Shown here: positions 45,467-53,962 of the stretch, one piece after another
How the letters are laid out: the number at the start of each line of letters is the position of its first letter
How positions within the stretch are numbered: the stretch's first letter is position 1
NCBI GenBank assembly: GCA_965646165.1
Contig: CBFFYP010000018.1
Span: 1-56,536 of the forward strand
From: MGBC114844 sp910585855
Lineage (GTDB): Bacteria; Bacillota; Clostridia; Lachnospirales; Lachnospiraceae
DNA: 56,536 nucleotides
Reading direction: 5' to 3'
Notes under the pieces: generated by a model
Database searches by the model: none
What the model was told of the DNA's origin: nothing
Seen by the model: the letters and a program-made list of their open reading frames with translations, nothing else
Made by a program: the position numbers and the translations under genes

Positions 45467-46975
45467 CTATTCTTTTTTTCTGATTCGATTACATATTTTT
45501 ACTGCCTTTCTGCTGATCTTCCCGGATAAGCTGTTCATTTTTATTGATTTTTGTACTAACACCTCTGGAATTTCCATGCATACACTTCCGCTTATCACAA
45601 CCGATGCAATTCTTTCTTTTTCCCTATAAGTCCAAATAATCTGTGGATCATAATGCATAAAATAAACCCCTTCTTCACACTGTATTCCATTATGTCTGCA
45701 CTCAGAATCTTTCACTTCTATTTTTGCACCGTTTTCTGTAGTAATTAAAATTTTAATATTCTGTACGATCATTCCACCAAATTCACATGGATCAAAGCGA
45801 AAATACCTTAAATTTCCTTTTTCCCTAGGAACTTCAAAACTCATTTCAAATCTTGGAATCTCTACTCTATTATCTGCAGCTATCATTCTTTCATCCGAAA
45901 AATGTTCTTCTTTTCCATAATATAAAATTCCCTGCATCCTTGGAAATCCAAGAGGCAGTCCCATACGACTTTGATTTTCTTTCTGAATCAAAATCATAAT
46001 ATGTTTTGCATACCCACGTGGTATTAACAGCCATCTAGAATCAATACTTGCCTGCACTTTCTTATAAGTATCACTCCATACATTTTGATTATGAAGTGTG
46101 GACGAATTTTCCGCATTTATCCATAATCGATAGATACTGGTTGCACTTTTTATATCCGCTACTCCTGCAATTTCAGCAACTCTCATAAAGTATTCCCAAT
46201 CTTCTGTTACATTTAATTCTTCATTAAATATCATTCCCATCCGCTGAAACAAATAGGAAGGAAACGCCAAGCTCATCAAAGGACATTTATTTACTACTAA
46301 CTGCGACCAATAATCAAATTTTACACAGAATTGATCAGTAGGAGCTTCCATTGCAGCATATCCCTTTTCAGATATTTCTGTGGAATTTGGTATTTGAAAT
46401 TCCTTCCATTTTTGAGCAAGAGCAAATGCATGAAGGATTTTTCCGTTATTTTTTAAAGATGCCTGATAAAATTTTTCCACCCAGTCATCAAACAGCAAAT
46501 CATCATCATCATAGATTGCAATATATTTCCCTGATGCATTTGCAAATCCTACATTAATCGGAGTTGTTCTGCTTCCCTCATCTAGTTCTATATAATTTAT
46601 TTTTGCCTGAAACTCTTTTGGCTGTTCTTCTATTACTTCACGAATACATTTTTTTCCGCTCTCCTGTGCCTTATGACCGATTAATATTATTTCAAAATCC
46701 TGATTGGTCTGTGCCCTTAAACACAGCAAAGATTCCCTTAATCCCATCGGACGATTTCCTTGACTTCGAAGAATAACCGATAAAAATACTTTGTTTTCTT
46801 TTTTCTTTTTTGATAAAATCGGCTGATACTTTTTATAACATCCCTTTTTTGCTCCATCGGAATACATTAAATTATTTACCTGTTTAATATATTGAAAAAG
46901 TTCTGTATTTTCATTAATGACATCTGAAATCTCCATCAGCCGTTCCAATTCCTGTTTGAATTTATTCTCTTCCAT
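45467..46975 (-). CDS. GT2 glycosyltransferase with C-terminal extension
   Basis: 502 aa. The GT-A domain (about 60-290) has LSVILRSQGNRPMG, IAIYDDDDLLFDDW and LNVTEDWEYFMRVAE. The last 150 residues form a beta-rich region (FEMSFEVPREKGNLRYFRFDP) that may bind carbohydrate. The first 55 residues are helical. Donor and acceptor are unknown. It starts 19 bases after the next upstream GT2. Confidence 0.82.
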   Translation of the reverse strand: MEENKFKQELERLMEISDVINENTELFQYIKQVNNLMYSDGAKKGCYKKYQPILSKKKKENKVFLSVILRSQGNRPMGLRESLLCLRAQTNQDFEIILIGHKAQESGKKCIREVIEEQPKEFQAKINYIELDEGSRTTPINVGFANASGKYIAIYDDDDLLFDDWVEKFYQASLKNNGKILHAFALAQKWKEFQIPNSTEISEKGYAAMEAPTDQFCVKFDYWSQLVVNKCPLMSLAFPSYLFQRMGMIFNEELNVTEDWEYFMRVAEIAGVADIKSATSIYRLWINAENSSTLHNQNVWSDTYKKVQASIDSRWLLIPRGYAKHIMILIQKENQSRMGLPLGFPRMQGILYYGKEEHFSDERMIAADNRVEIPRFEMSFEVPREKGNLRYFRFDPCEFGGMIVQNIKILITTENGAKIEVKDSECRHNGIQCEEGVYFMHYDPQIIWTYREKERIASVVISGSVCMEIPEVLVQKSIKMNSLSGKISRKAVKICNRIRKKE

Positions 46976-46993
46976 TACTTCTCCTTATTCTCT

Positions 46994-47896
46994 CTATTTA
47001 TGATAGGAAAATCTCATCAGGGAATAATTATCTCCTATAAATTTAGATACTTTATGTTCTTCATCAATCGGTACTGGCAATTTCCCGTTTTCCCTTCGTT
47101 TTCTATATTCGTTTGCTGCTCTTTTTTCATCCTCTCCGCCAATCCGATCAAATTGTTTCAGCAATTTTTCTACTCTTTTTGGATTAGAATATTTATGTGC
47201 CATTAAAATAGCAGCTTCTGCTGAATAATAAATCTCAGCCGATGTAGGTTTCCACGCCCCCTCATTGCTTAATGATTTTGCATGATATACAACTGCATTA
47301 GGATTATATAATATCTTATATCCCTCTAAACGCAGCCTCCAAGAAAAATCCAAATCATCGCAATACATAAAAAAAGTTTCATAGTCAAATCCGTTTAATT
47401 TATGAAAAATCTCCGTTCGAAACATCGCACATGCAGTAGACGCCCATTCCGTTTCCAATGTATCCATATCATATACTTTTGCCAATTCCAACGGTGTCTG
47501 TCTTGCTTCTACCAATCCAATATCAGAACCATTAAGCTTACTTAACAATTCCCAAAGACAAGTACTTTCCAAAATTACATCTGGATTCATAATCATCATA
47601 AAATCGGTATGACAATCTTTTCCTAAGCGATTATGACCCCTTGCCGTCCCAGAGTTAAACCCAAAAATATCATAGTGAAAAACCAAATTGGAAAACGATT
47701 TTCTTATTTGTTCTATCTCTTCTTTTGTCAGTATTGCTTCAGGAGAAGCATCTCCATAGTACAAATCTGCTTCCAGCAAAATTCCCCTTTTTTTACAAAC
47801 CGATACCGCCCTGTCAATACCCTCCATTGCCTTTAATAAGGATTCCTTTTTATTTTTATAAATAACAGACTGAATCTGCAGTGTTGCCTTATTCAT
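46994..47896 (-). CDS. GT2 glycosyltransferase (rhamnosyltransferase-like)
   Basis: 300 aa. Instead of the common start it opens LQIQSVIYKNKKESLL. The metal site is MMIMNPDVIL, and FFMYCDDLDFSWRLRLEGYKILY is the characteristic late motif of WbbL-like transferases. It lies 13 bases downstream of wzt. The sugar is unknown. Confidence 0.84.
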   Translation of the reverse strand: MNKATLQIQSVIYKNKKESLLKAMEGIDRAVSVCKKRGILLEADLYYGDASPEAILTKEEIEQIRKSFSNLVFHYDIFGFNSGTARGHNRLGKDCHTDFMMIMNPDVILESTCLWELLSKLNGSDIGLVEARQTPLELAKVYDMDTLETEWASTACAMFRTEIFHKLNGFDYETFFMYCDDLDFSWRLRLEGYKILYNPNAVVYHAKSLSNEGAWKPTSAEIYYSAEAAILMAHKYSNPKRVEKLLKQFDRIGGEDEKRAANEYRKRRENGKLPVPIDEEHKVSKFIGDNYSLMRFSYHK

Positions 47897-47908
47897 GGTT
47901 TTCTCCTT

Positions 47909-49213
47909 TTAATACAATTCTATATTTCTGCTGTCATTTGAAAAAACTTTAATATTAGCCGGAATCTCGATATAGGAAGAATTATATCCCATATTGACTA
48001 CTTCTAATTCCATAATGCCATGAAGCCATGTCAAAATTTCATGTGATTCCTGTGTTCCCTGTGCTACGGCAGCCGAAACCAGATAAACATCTTTGAGAAT
48101 ACGGGGCATTTTAAAACTGTATACAATTTCAACAGTATTTCCTGCCTCTGCATCAATCGTTTCCTGCTGATTGATATAATTATTAATATCAAACAGTGGA
48201 AGACCCTTATTATTTTCCAGAACAAATCCCACAATTAAACTTTTCATATCTTCGTAAACTTCAAATGCCACATGTGCCTGATAATATTGGTCTACTGTTA
48301 AAGTCGTTTCTATTTGATTTTCTGCATTTGTAAAAAATGCAGAGATAATCTTTACTTTATTGCTGCCAAATCTGTCATTTATATTTTTAATCAGAGGATA
48401 TTTTTTTCTTTGTTCTATCTTTTCTACTGCAATCTTATTTTTGCTGTCGGATTTTATTGCATTTTGATTCATGGTCATTCTTTTTTCATCCATGTACATA
48501 TCACATACCAGATTTGCCTGCGAAAAAATCTTCTGTACTCCTTTTTCAATCCAAAGTACTCTAGAACACATCTGCCGTATACTGGAAATATCATGAGAAA
48601 CAAACAGTATCGTAACATTTTTTTTCTTTAAATCTTCAAATTTTCGAAAACACTTATTTTGAAAAAATAAATCTCCCACACTAAGTGCTTCATCCACAAT
48701 CAGAATATCTGGTTCTACATTAATCGCAACAGCAAAAGCCAGTCTTGCAAACATGCCGCTAGAATAGGTCTTTACCGGCTGGGAAATAAATTCACCAATA
48801 TCCGCAAATTCAATAATCTCTTCCATTCTGCTTTCCATTTCCTTTTTTGTATATCCCATCATTCTGCCGTTTAAATAAATATTTTCTATTCCTGTATATT
48901 CCTGATTAAATCCCGCTCCCAATTCCAATAAAGCAGACACTTTTCCATTTACAGTTACCTTCCCTTCGGATGGTTTTAAAATACCTGTAATAATTTTTAA
49001 CAGTGTAGATTTTCCTGAACCATTTGTACCGATAATTCCAACGGTTTCCCCACGTTTTACATCAAAACTAATATGATTTAATGCATAAAAATCTTTATGC
49101 AGATTCCTTCTTCTGATTCCTGCCGCCTCTCGAAAGCGATCCTGCGGCTTTGCATATAAGTTATATTTTTTTGTAATATCTTTAATTTGAATAATACTCT
49201 CATTTTCTTCCAT
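47909..49213 (-). CDS. wzt: Polysaccharide ABC exporter ATPase with C-terminal domain
   Basis: ATPase partner of the Wzm-like permease. Walker A is GTNGSGKSTLL, the signature is YSSGMFARLAFA, and Walker B is ILIVDEALSVGD, all of the TagH/KpsT/Wzt class. Residues about 285-434 form an extra beta-sandwich-like domain as in Wzt of E. coli O9a, which recognises the capped chain end. The ATG at 49213 behind GTAGAGGT is preferred, 8 bases after the wzm stop. The frame could open at 49252. The extra domain and the nearby capping-type methyltransferase argue for cap-dependent export. Confidence 0.9.
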   Translation of the reverse strand: MEENESIIQIKDITKKYNLYAKPQDRFREAAGIRRRNLHKDFYALNHISFDVKRGETVGIIGTNGSGKSTLLKIITGILKPSEGKVTVNGKVSALLELGAGFNQEYTGIENIYLNGRMMGYTKKEMESRMEEIIEFADIGEFISQPVKTYSSGMFARLAFAVAINVEPDILIVDEALSVGDLFFQNKCFRKFEDLKKKNVTILFVSHDISSIRQMCSRVLWIEKGVQKIFSQANLVCDMYMDEKRMTMNQNAIKSDSKNKIAVEKIEQRKKYPLIKNINDRFGSNKVKIISAFFTNAENQIETTLTVDQYYQAHVAFEVYEDMKSLIVGFVLENNKGLPLFDINNYINQQETIDAEAGNTVEIVYSFKMPRILKDVYLVSAAVAQGTQESHEILTWLHGIMELEVVNMGYNSSYIEIPANIKVFSNDSRNIELY

Positions 49214-49221
49214 TTTTACCT

Positions 49222-50001
49222 CTACAGTACATCTGCAAAATGATCCTTGCATCTATTAAACAATGACACTCCAAATCCTAATATCAAAATCGCTGCTGCC
49301 CAATAGTAAACCGTCATCCCTATACTGTCTATTGTCAAATTCCTATATACAAATACGTCCCTATATCCCTGAACTATGTAATATACAGGATTTAACATCA
49401 ATATTTTTCTTACTCCTTCCGACATCATATTAAATTCCCAGACAATCGGGGTCAGCCAGAAAAATACCTGCAGTATAATTGATACAATCTGCATCGTATC
49501 TTTAAAAAACACATACAATGTTGCCGTAAGATAGGAAACACCTGCTGCTAAAATTGTCATATAAATAATATAAACGATTAAATAAAATAAACTGCTGCCT
49601 AAAGGATAACCCCATAAGGTATATAAAATAATCGTAAAAATAATTAAAACACCCTGCACCATCAACATAGATACGATCTTTGTAATTGGTAAAATATTGA
49701 TATGAAACAATACTTTTTTTACCAAATAACTGTATTCTACTAAACTAGAAGTTGCATTACAGATTGCATCACTTAGAAAAAACCAAGGCACTAGTCCCGG
49801 CAGCAGCCATAATATAAATGGAAAATTCTCTACTGGCTGTGACTTAAACCCTAACTGAAATACAAACCAATACAAGACAATCGTAATAATAGGCTGTAAA
49901 AAAGCCCATGTAATTCCTAAAGCAGAACCTGCATATTTGCCCTTAAAGTCATCCAGTGCAAACTGCCATATAAATACCAGATCATTTATTTTTCTTTTCA
50001 T
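49222..50001 (-). CDS. wzm: Polysaccharide ABC exporter permease
   Basis: 259-aa ABC-2 permease with six membrane helices, of the Wzm/TagG/KpsM class (LGITWAFLQPIITIVLYWFVF and FFWLTPIVWEF are characteristic). It exports a lipid-linked polymer completed in the cytoplasm. In a Gram-positive cell the product could be a wall teichoic-acid-like or other anchored glycan. The ribosome site is AAGGAG. Confidence 0.93.
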   Translation of the reverse strand: MKRKINDLVFIWQFALDDFKGKYAGSALGITWAFLQPIITIVLYWFVFQLGFKSQPVENFPFILWLLPGLVPWFFLSDAICNATSSLVEYSYLVKKVLFHINILPITKIVSMLMVQGVLIIFTIILYTLWGYPLGSSLFYLIVYIIYMTILAAGVSYLTATLYVFFKDTMQIVSIILQVFFWLTPIVWEFNMMSEGVRKILMLNPVYYIVQGYRDVFVYRNLTIDSIGMTVYYWAAAILILGFGVSLFNRCKDHFADVL

Positions 50002-50027
50002 CTTAATTCTGTTTTGCTCCTTAACCT

Positions 50028-50858
50028 TTACATATCATGATATAAGAAAAAATTGCGTACTTTCTTCATATAGAAAAGAAATCCCTTTTTATTTAATATA
50101 TTCAAAATATAATCCATCTCTTGATTGATCTGTGCCGCATTAAAATTCATAGAATATGTTTTAAATTTACTCTTTATCACTTCCTCTGCCTTTTTCATCT
50201 CTCTATCCCTTATTTTCTTTTTTTTACTTTTATAAGGTGTATAATAAACAGAAGTTATTTTCGGAACAAATTTAAAATCACATCCCATTGCATAGCGTAC
50301 CCATAAATCCCAGTCTTCTAAAAATTCTAATTTTTCATCAAAACCGCCATACTGTTCAAAAAGGGTGCGATGAAATAAAATACTTTGAATTGGTATATAA
50401 TTCATATAACATAACAGCAATTTATTAAATGGCTGCTTATATCGAACCAATTTTCTCTTTACTTGATAAAACCCATCTTCTGCAGTCTGGTACTCTTTCG
50501 CAATCGAATAAGCTGCCAGCCTATTTTCATTTACTGCCGCTTCCACTAAAGTACGGATATGATTGGGAAGCAGTCTGTCATCATCATCTAAAAAATTTAG
50601 ATATACTCCCTTTGATTTTTCTAATCCTATATTTCCGGCAACCCCTCTTCCCTTTTTACTTTCTGTATGAAAATACTGATAATTGATATCTCCATATGTC
50701 TGTTTCAGCATTTCCTCAGAAACATTTGATCCATCTTCAATCACCACAATTTCTATCTCTTTATAATCCTGATTTACAATACTTTCTAATGCCCTTTTTA
50801 GTACTTTGGGTCTGCCACATGTCCTTACTATAATCGAAACTAATGGATACTCTTTCAT
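50028..50858 (-). CDS. GT2 glycosyltransferase
   Basis: 276 aa, one GT-A domain: VSIIVRTCGRPKVL, VVIEDGSN, LNFLDDDDRLLPNH and LEFLEDWDLWVRYAMG. It is a close paralogue of the second domain of the gene at 41025-42725, including the YIPIQS and TSVYYTPYKSK segments. It lies just upstream of wzm. Confidence 0.88.
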   Translation of the reverse strand: MKEYPLVSIIVRTCGRPKVLKRALESIVNQDYKEIEIVVIEDGSNVSEEMLKQTYGDINYQYFHTESKKGRGVAGNIGLEKSKGVYLNFLDDDDRLLPNHIRTLVEAAVNENRLAAYSIAKEYQTAEDGFYQVKRKLVRYKQPFNKLLLCYMNYIPIQSILFHRTLFEQYGGFDEKLEFLEDWDLWVRYAMGCDFKFVPKITSVYYTPYKSKKKKIRDREMKKAEEVIKSKFKTYSMNFNAAQINQEMDYILNILNKKGFLFYMKKVRNFFLYHDM

Positions 50859-50866
50859 TTTTCTGC

Positions 50867-51784
50867 CTACAACTTTCCTAATAATACCAATCCCATATAA
50901 ACCATTCTCTGCCCCTTCCCCTGCCTGCCAATCCTTTTATCTCTTAACAATTTCCACTTTCCCGCAATACTTTTTTGTGAATGTAATACTTTATCTGCCA
51001 TCTCCTTCTGTTCTAAAGAGAGAGGAACAGTCCTCTTTAACGTTTCAATCTGCCGATATACCCGTCCTCGTTTTTTTTTCAGTTCATTCCATCTATGTTT
51101 CCACAATGCCCTTTTTTTTATCATCGTTCCATATACATTTGCCCCATGCTGGCGATATAAAAGATAAGAGTGTCTGTCATAAATCACTTTTCCAAGTGAA
51201 GCCGCAAGCAAATACATCCACCAGTCATGCATAATCACCTGATTCGGAATATAATAACACAATTTTGTCAGCAGTGCCTGATTCATCACACAAGTACATC
51301 CAGTGCAGATATTTTCCACCAGTGCATTGCCAAAAGACGGAATCTGATTTGGACTATATTTTATCTCCGAATGAATCGGCAAAAGCCGTTCATCCACCAA
51401 TGTCTTATTTCCTGCATATAAAATAGAAACCGTTTTCTTTTCTTTTTGTATTTCTCTTTCCATTCTTTGAACAGCAGCCAAAATCTTATCTGGAAGCCAG
51501 TAGTCGTCCTGATCAGCTAATGCATAATACTCCGCCTGCCCATCTGCCTTCTGACACAGTGTAAAAAAACTGCTGCAGACTCCAAGATTTTTTCCTGTTA
51601 TCAATCTAATATTGGAATACTTTTTCTGATATTCTCTAATAATTGCTACTGTTGCATCTGTAGAGCCGTCATCTCTTATCAGCAGCGAAAAATTGGGATA
51701 ACTTTGCTTTTGTATACTGTCTAACTGTTCTCTTATATATTTTTCTCCATTATAGGTTGACATCAATATCAGGACTTTTTTCAT
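50867..51784 (-). CDS. GT2 glycosyltransferase (RgpB-like rhamnosyltransferase)
   Basis: 305 aa. LILMSTYNGEKYIREQLDSI and YALADQDDYWLPDKI are typical of RgpB/WbbL-type alpha-rhamnosyltransferases. The start overlaps the end of the GT4 gene by 35 bases, so translation is probably coupled. No dTDP-rhamnose genes lie in the window, so the donor could be another 6-deoxyhexose. Confidence 0.85.
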   Translation of the reverse strand: MKKVLILMSTYNGEKYIREQLDSIQKQSYPNFSLLIRDDGSTDATVAIIREYQKKYSNIRLITGKNLGVCSSFFTLCQKADGQAEYYALADQDDYWLPDKILAAVQRMEREIQKEKKTVSILYAGNKTLVDERLLPIHSEIKYSPNQIPSFGNALVENICTGCTCVMNQALLTKLCYYIPNQVIMHDWWMYLLAASLGKVIYDRHSYLLYRQHGANVYGTMIKKRALWKHRWNELKKKRGRVYRQIETLKRTVPLSLEQKEMADKVLHSQKSIAGKWKLLRDKRIGRQGKGQRMVYMGLVLLGKL

Positions 51785-52931
51785 CTTTTTTATGCCCCAT
51801 CCAATACCTTCTATACTGTTTTAATAACCGCTTCACTTCCTTTGTACCATGAAACCGCTCCGGCAGATAACCGCATCTTCCTGCTCCTTTCCAGTGCAGC
51901 ACGGCATCACTCCATACTTCCAGTGTCTGATCCAAACCGATATAACTGGTATATTCTGTCTTTACTTCTTCTGTCACCTGCGATGAAATCACACAGGGAA
52001 GCCCTGCTGCCTGTGCCTCTAAAACAACTACCGGAACACCCTCATATCTGGAAGGCAGCAAAAATACATCCATTGCCTGCATATAATCTTCTACATTGGA
52101 AACAATACCCAATAGTTTTACTGCACTTTGCAGATGATAGTTTTCTATCATTGCTTCTATCTCTTTCCGATCCTCCCCTTCTCCTAACAAAAGAAAACAA
52201 ATATTTTTTTCTCTTTTATATAGTTCTGCAAACAGTCGAATCAGAAATTTCTGATTTTTTTGATAACAAAAACGCCCGACATGTCCGACTACCAATTTAT
52301 CCTCCGCCTGAATGGATTTCCTGACCGCCTGCCGAATTTCCTCCTGATACCGAAAACGCTTTCTATCTACAATATTATTCATCAAATACACAGAAACATT
52401 TGTTTTTCGGCAGAAATTTCGGCTTCCATAGAGATACTCTGCTGCTTTTTCTCCACATGCCATATATTGATTGGCACAGCAAATCGCAAATTTAGACAAG
52501 ATTCGGTTTCGAATTCGTTTCCAGCAGAGATCGGCTGCCTGAGAATTATGGCTGTGCAAAATTCTTACTGGCACACCTGCCCTCTTTGCAGCCAAAAGAT
52601 AAAAAGCTGCCGCATTTGGCATATGTCCATGTACAATTCGATATTCAGGATGATCCCTAAAAAATTTTTTTAATTTTTTTTGATATTCTAAGATATACCG
52701 AGTCTGCAGCGGAGGCATAAGAAAAACTTTAGAACCGTTTTTTTTCAATTCACTTTTTATCGGTTCTTTTACTTCTTCATTTACCATAAAATCAAACTGG
52801 AATTGATTTTTACAAAATTGATTTTTATTTTCCTGCAGTTCTTTTATCCCATAATAGTAGCTTAATACCACCGATGCTACACCACTTCCCTTATTCAAAG
52901 TATCTAGTATTTGTAAAATCCTTATTTCCAT
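51750..52931 (-). CDS. GT4 family glycosyltransferase (EpsF-like)
   Basis: 393-aa GT-B retaining transferase. The N-terminal half begins ILQILDTLNKGSGVASVVL, and HSHNSQAA is in the acceptor region. In the C-terminal half VVGHVGRFCYQKNQKFLI and FLLPSRYEGVPVVVLEAQAAGLPCV carry the donor-binding E-x7-E motif. Resembles Bacillus EpsF/capsular GT1 proteins. Confidence 0.92.
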   Translation of the reverse strand: MEIRILQILDTLNKGSGVASVVLSYYYGIKELQENKNQFCKNQFQFDFMVNEEVKEPIKSELKKNGSKVFLMPPLQTRYILEYQKKLKKFFRDHPEYRIVHGHMPNAAAFYLLAAKRAGVPVRILHSHNSQAADLCWKRIRNRILSKFAICCANQYMACGEKAAEYLYGSRNFCRKTNVSVYLMNNIVDRKRFRYQEEIRQAVRKSIQAEDKLVVGHVGRFCYQKNQKFLIRLFAELYKREKNICFLLLGEGEDRKEIEAMIENYHLQSAVKLLGIVSNVEDYMQAMDVFLLPSRYEGVPVVVLEAQAAGLPCVISSQVTEEVKTEYTSYIGLDQTLEVWSDAVLHWKGAGRCGYLPERFHGTKEVKRLLKQYRRYWMGHKKDEKSPDIDVNL

Positions 52932-53002
52932 TTTGCGTCAGACCTCTTCGCATTTTCTTTTTCTCTTTGCTGATAACTTTTAACAATACCTCATCTAAAT
53001 AT

Positions 53003-53764
53003 TTATAATAAATACTTCATCCAACTTCGTACTACATGATTCCCCATATAATAAACCGATCTTAATTTTCCCATTCCCAAATAGCGGAATACACCATATG
53101 TCATTGGAACGGTTTTCCATTTATTTCTTGACTTTCCTCCAACCGTCAGTCTAGTTTTTAAAAGAGGTTCATTGATCCCACATGCCTTTTTATACTTTGC
53201 AAGAATTCGAAGCCATGTCAGATAATCTTCATGTACCTCATCATGTTCCATCGGAAATTCTCTTGCAATATCTGCTCTCAATAATACAGAAGAACAGGCA
53301 ATACTATTGTGATGAAGCAACTCCCGATAGGTAATCATTTCTTTTACCGGAATCTTTTTTCCAATTGCAGTTCCATTTTCCGTATAGAGTTCTCTTCCTG
53401 TATAACAAAGAATACATCTATTTTTACAGATACAGTCTAGTTGCCTCTGAAGTTTACAAAAATCCCACCAATCATCTGCATCCAAAAAAGCAATGTAATT
53501 TCCCTTTGCCATTGCAATTCCCCGATTTCTAGATTTACTGACTCCCTGCCTTTTTTCATTTTTAATATAATACACATTCCCCTTTTCTCTGTACTTACTT
53601 ACTTTTTTCTCTGTATTATCTGATGAAGCATCATCTACAACAATAATTTCTGCTTTCACTGACTGCTGTAATACAGATTCAATCGCCTGCTCAATATAGC
53701 ATCCACAATTATATGTCGGTATAATAACTGATATCAGTACTTCTTGCATATTCTTACTTCTCAT
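53003..53764 (-). CDS. GT2 glycosyltransferase, first in the row
   Basis: 253 aa. LISVIIPTYNCGCYIEQAI, IVVDDASSDNT and IAFLDADDWWDFCKL with the DxD are intact. The ATG at 53764 overlaps by 11 bases the stop of a short open frame that looks like the tail of a lost upstream gene, and it has only a weak ribosome site. It was probably translated by coupling in the ancestral operon. Confidence 0.85.
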   Translation of the reverse strand: MRSKNMQEVLISVIIPTYNCGCYIEQAIESVLQQSVKAEIIVVDDASSDNTEKKVSKYREKGNVYYIKNEKRQGVSKSRNRGIAMAKGNYIAFLDADDWWDFCKLQRQLDCICKNRCILCYTGRELYTENGTAIGKKIPVKEMITYRELLHHNSIACSSVLLRADIAREFPMEHDEVHEDYLTWLRILAKYKKACGINEPLLKTRLTVGGKSRNKWKTVPMTYGVFRYLGMGKLRSVYYMGNHVVRSWMKYLL

Positions 53765-53840
53765 TTTCTTTGTTTTTTAATCTTATACCTCTCAGCACAA
53801 CGAAACCTGTACAGACCGGCTTTTCTTTATTCGTGCATCC
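53754..53840 (-). pseudogene. Possible tail of a gene truncated upstream of the GT2
   Basis: The frame ending KPVCTGFVVLRGIRLKNKENEK stops inside the GT2 start (NEK-stop overlapping ATG by 11 bases), the usual operon arrangement. No upstream body remains; the TnpB-like gene lies there instead. I infer replacement of the gene's 5' part on insertion of the TnpB-like locus. Confidence 0.35.
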
Positions 53841-53854
53841 TATCTTTTTTTCAA

Positions 53855-53962
53855 AATTCCAGAAGCAGGAACGGGTGGTGCTGTACCCAAAGCAAAGATG
53901 CAAGGAAATATTCCTTTTCATTTCTACTTTTTTGCTGTTTCCAGCATTTTCTATATTTGCAC
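53855..53962 (-). ncRNA. Candidate omega-RNA/guide RNA scaffold downstream of the TnpB-like gene
   Basis: The 3' flank, in the position where TnpB and TldR guide RNAs are made, holds four consecutive stem-loops on the minus strand: TGCTG-GAAA-CAGCA (53933-53946, GNRA-type loop), AAGGAA-TAT-TTCCTT (53902-53916), GGGT/ACCC around eight bases (53873-53888) and TTCC/GGAA around seven (53857-53871). A guide, if present, would begin after the last hairpin, somewhere in 53800-53855. The boundaries are not determinable by eye. Confidence 0.45.
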
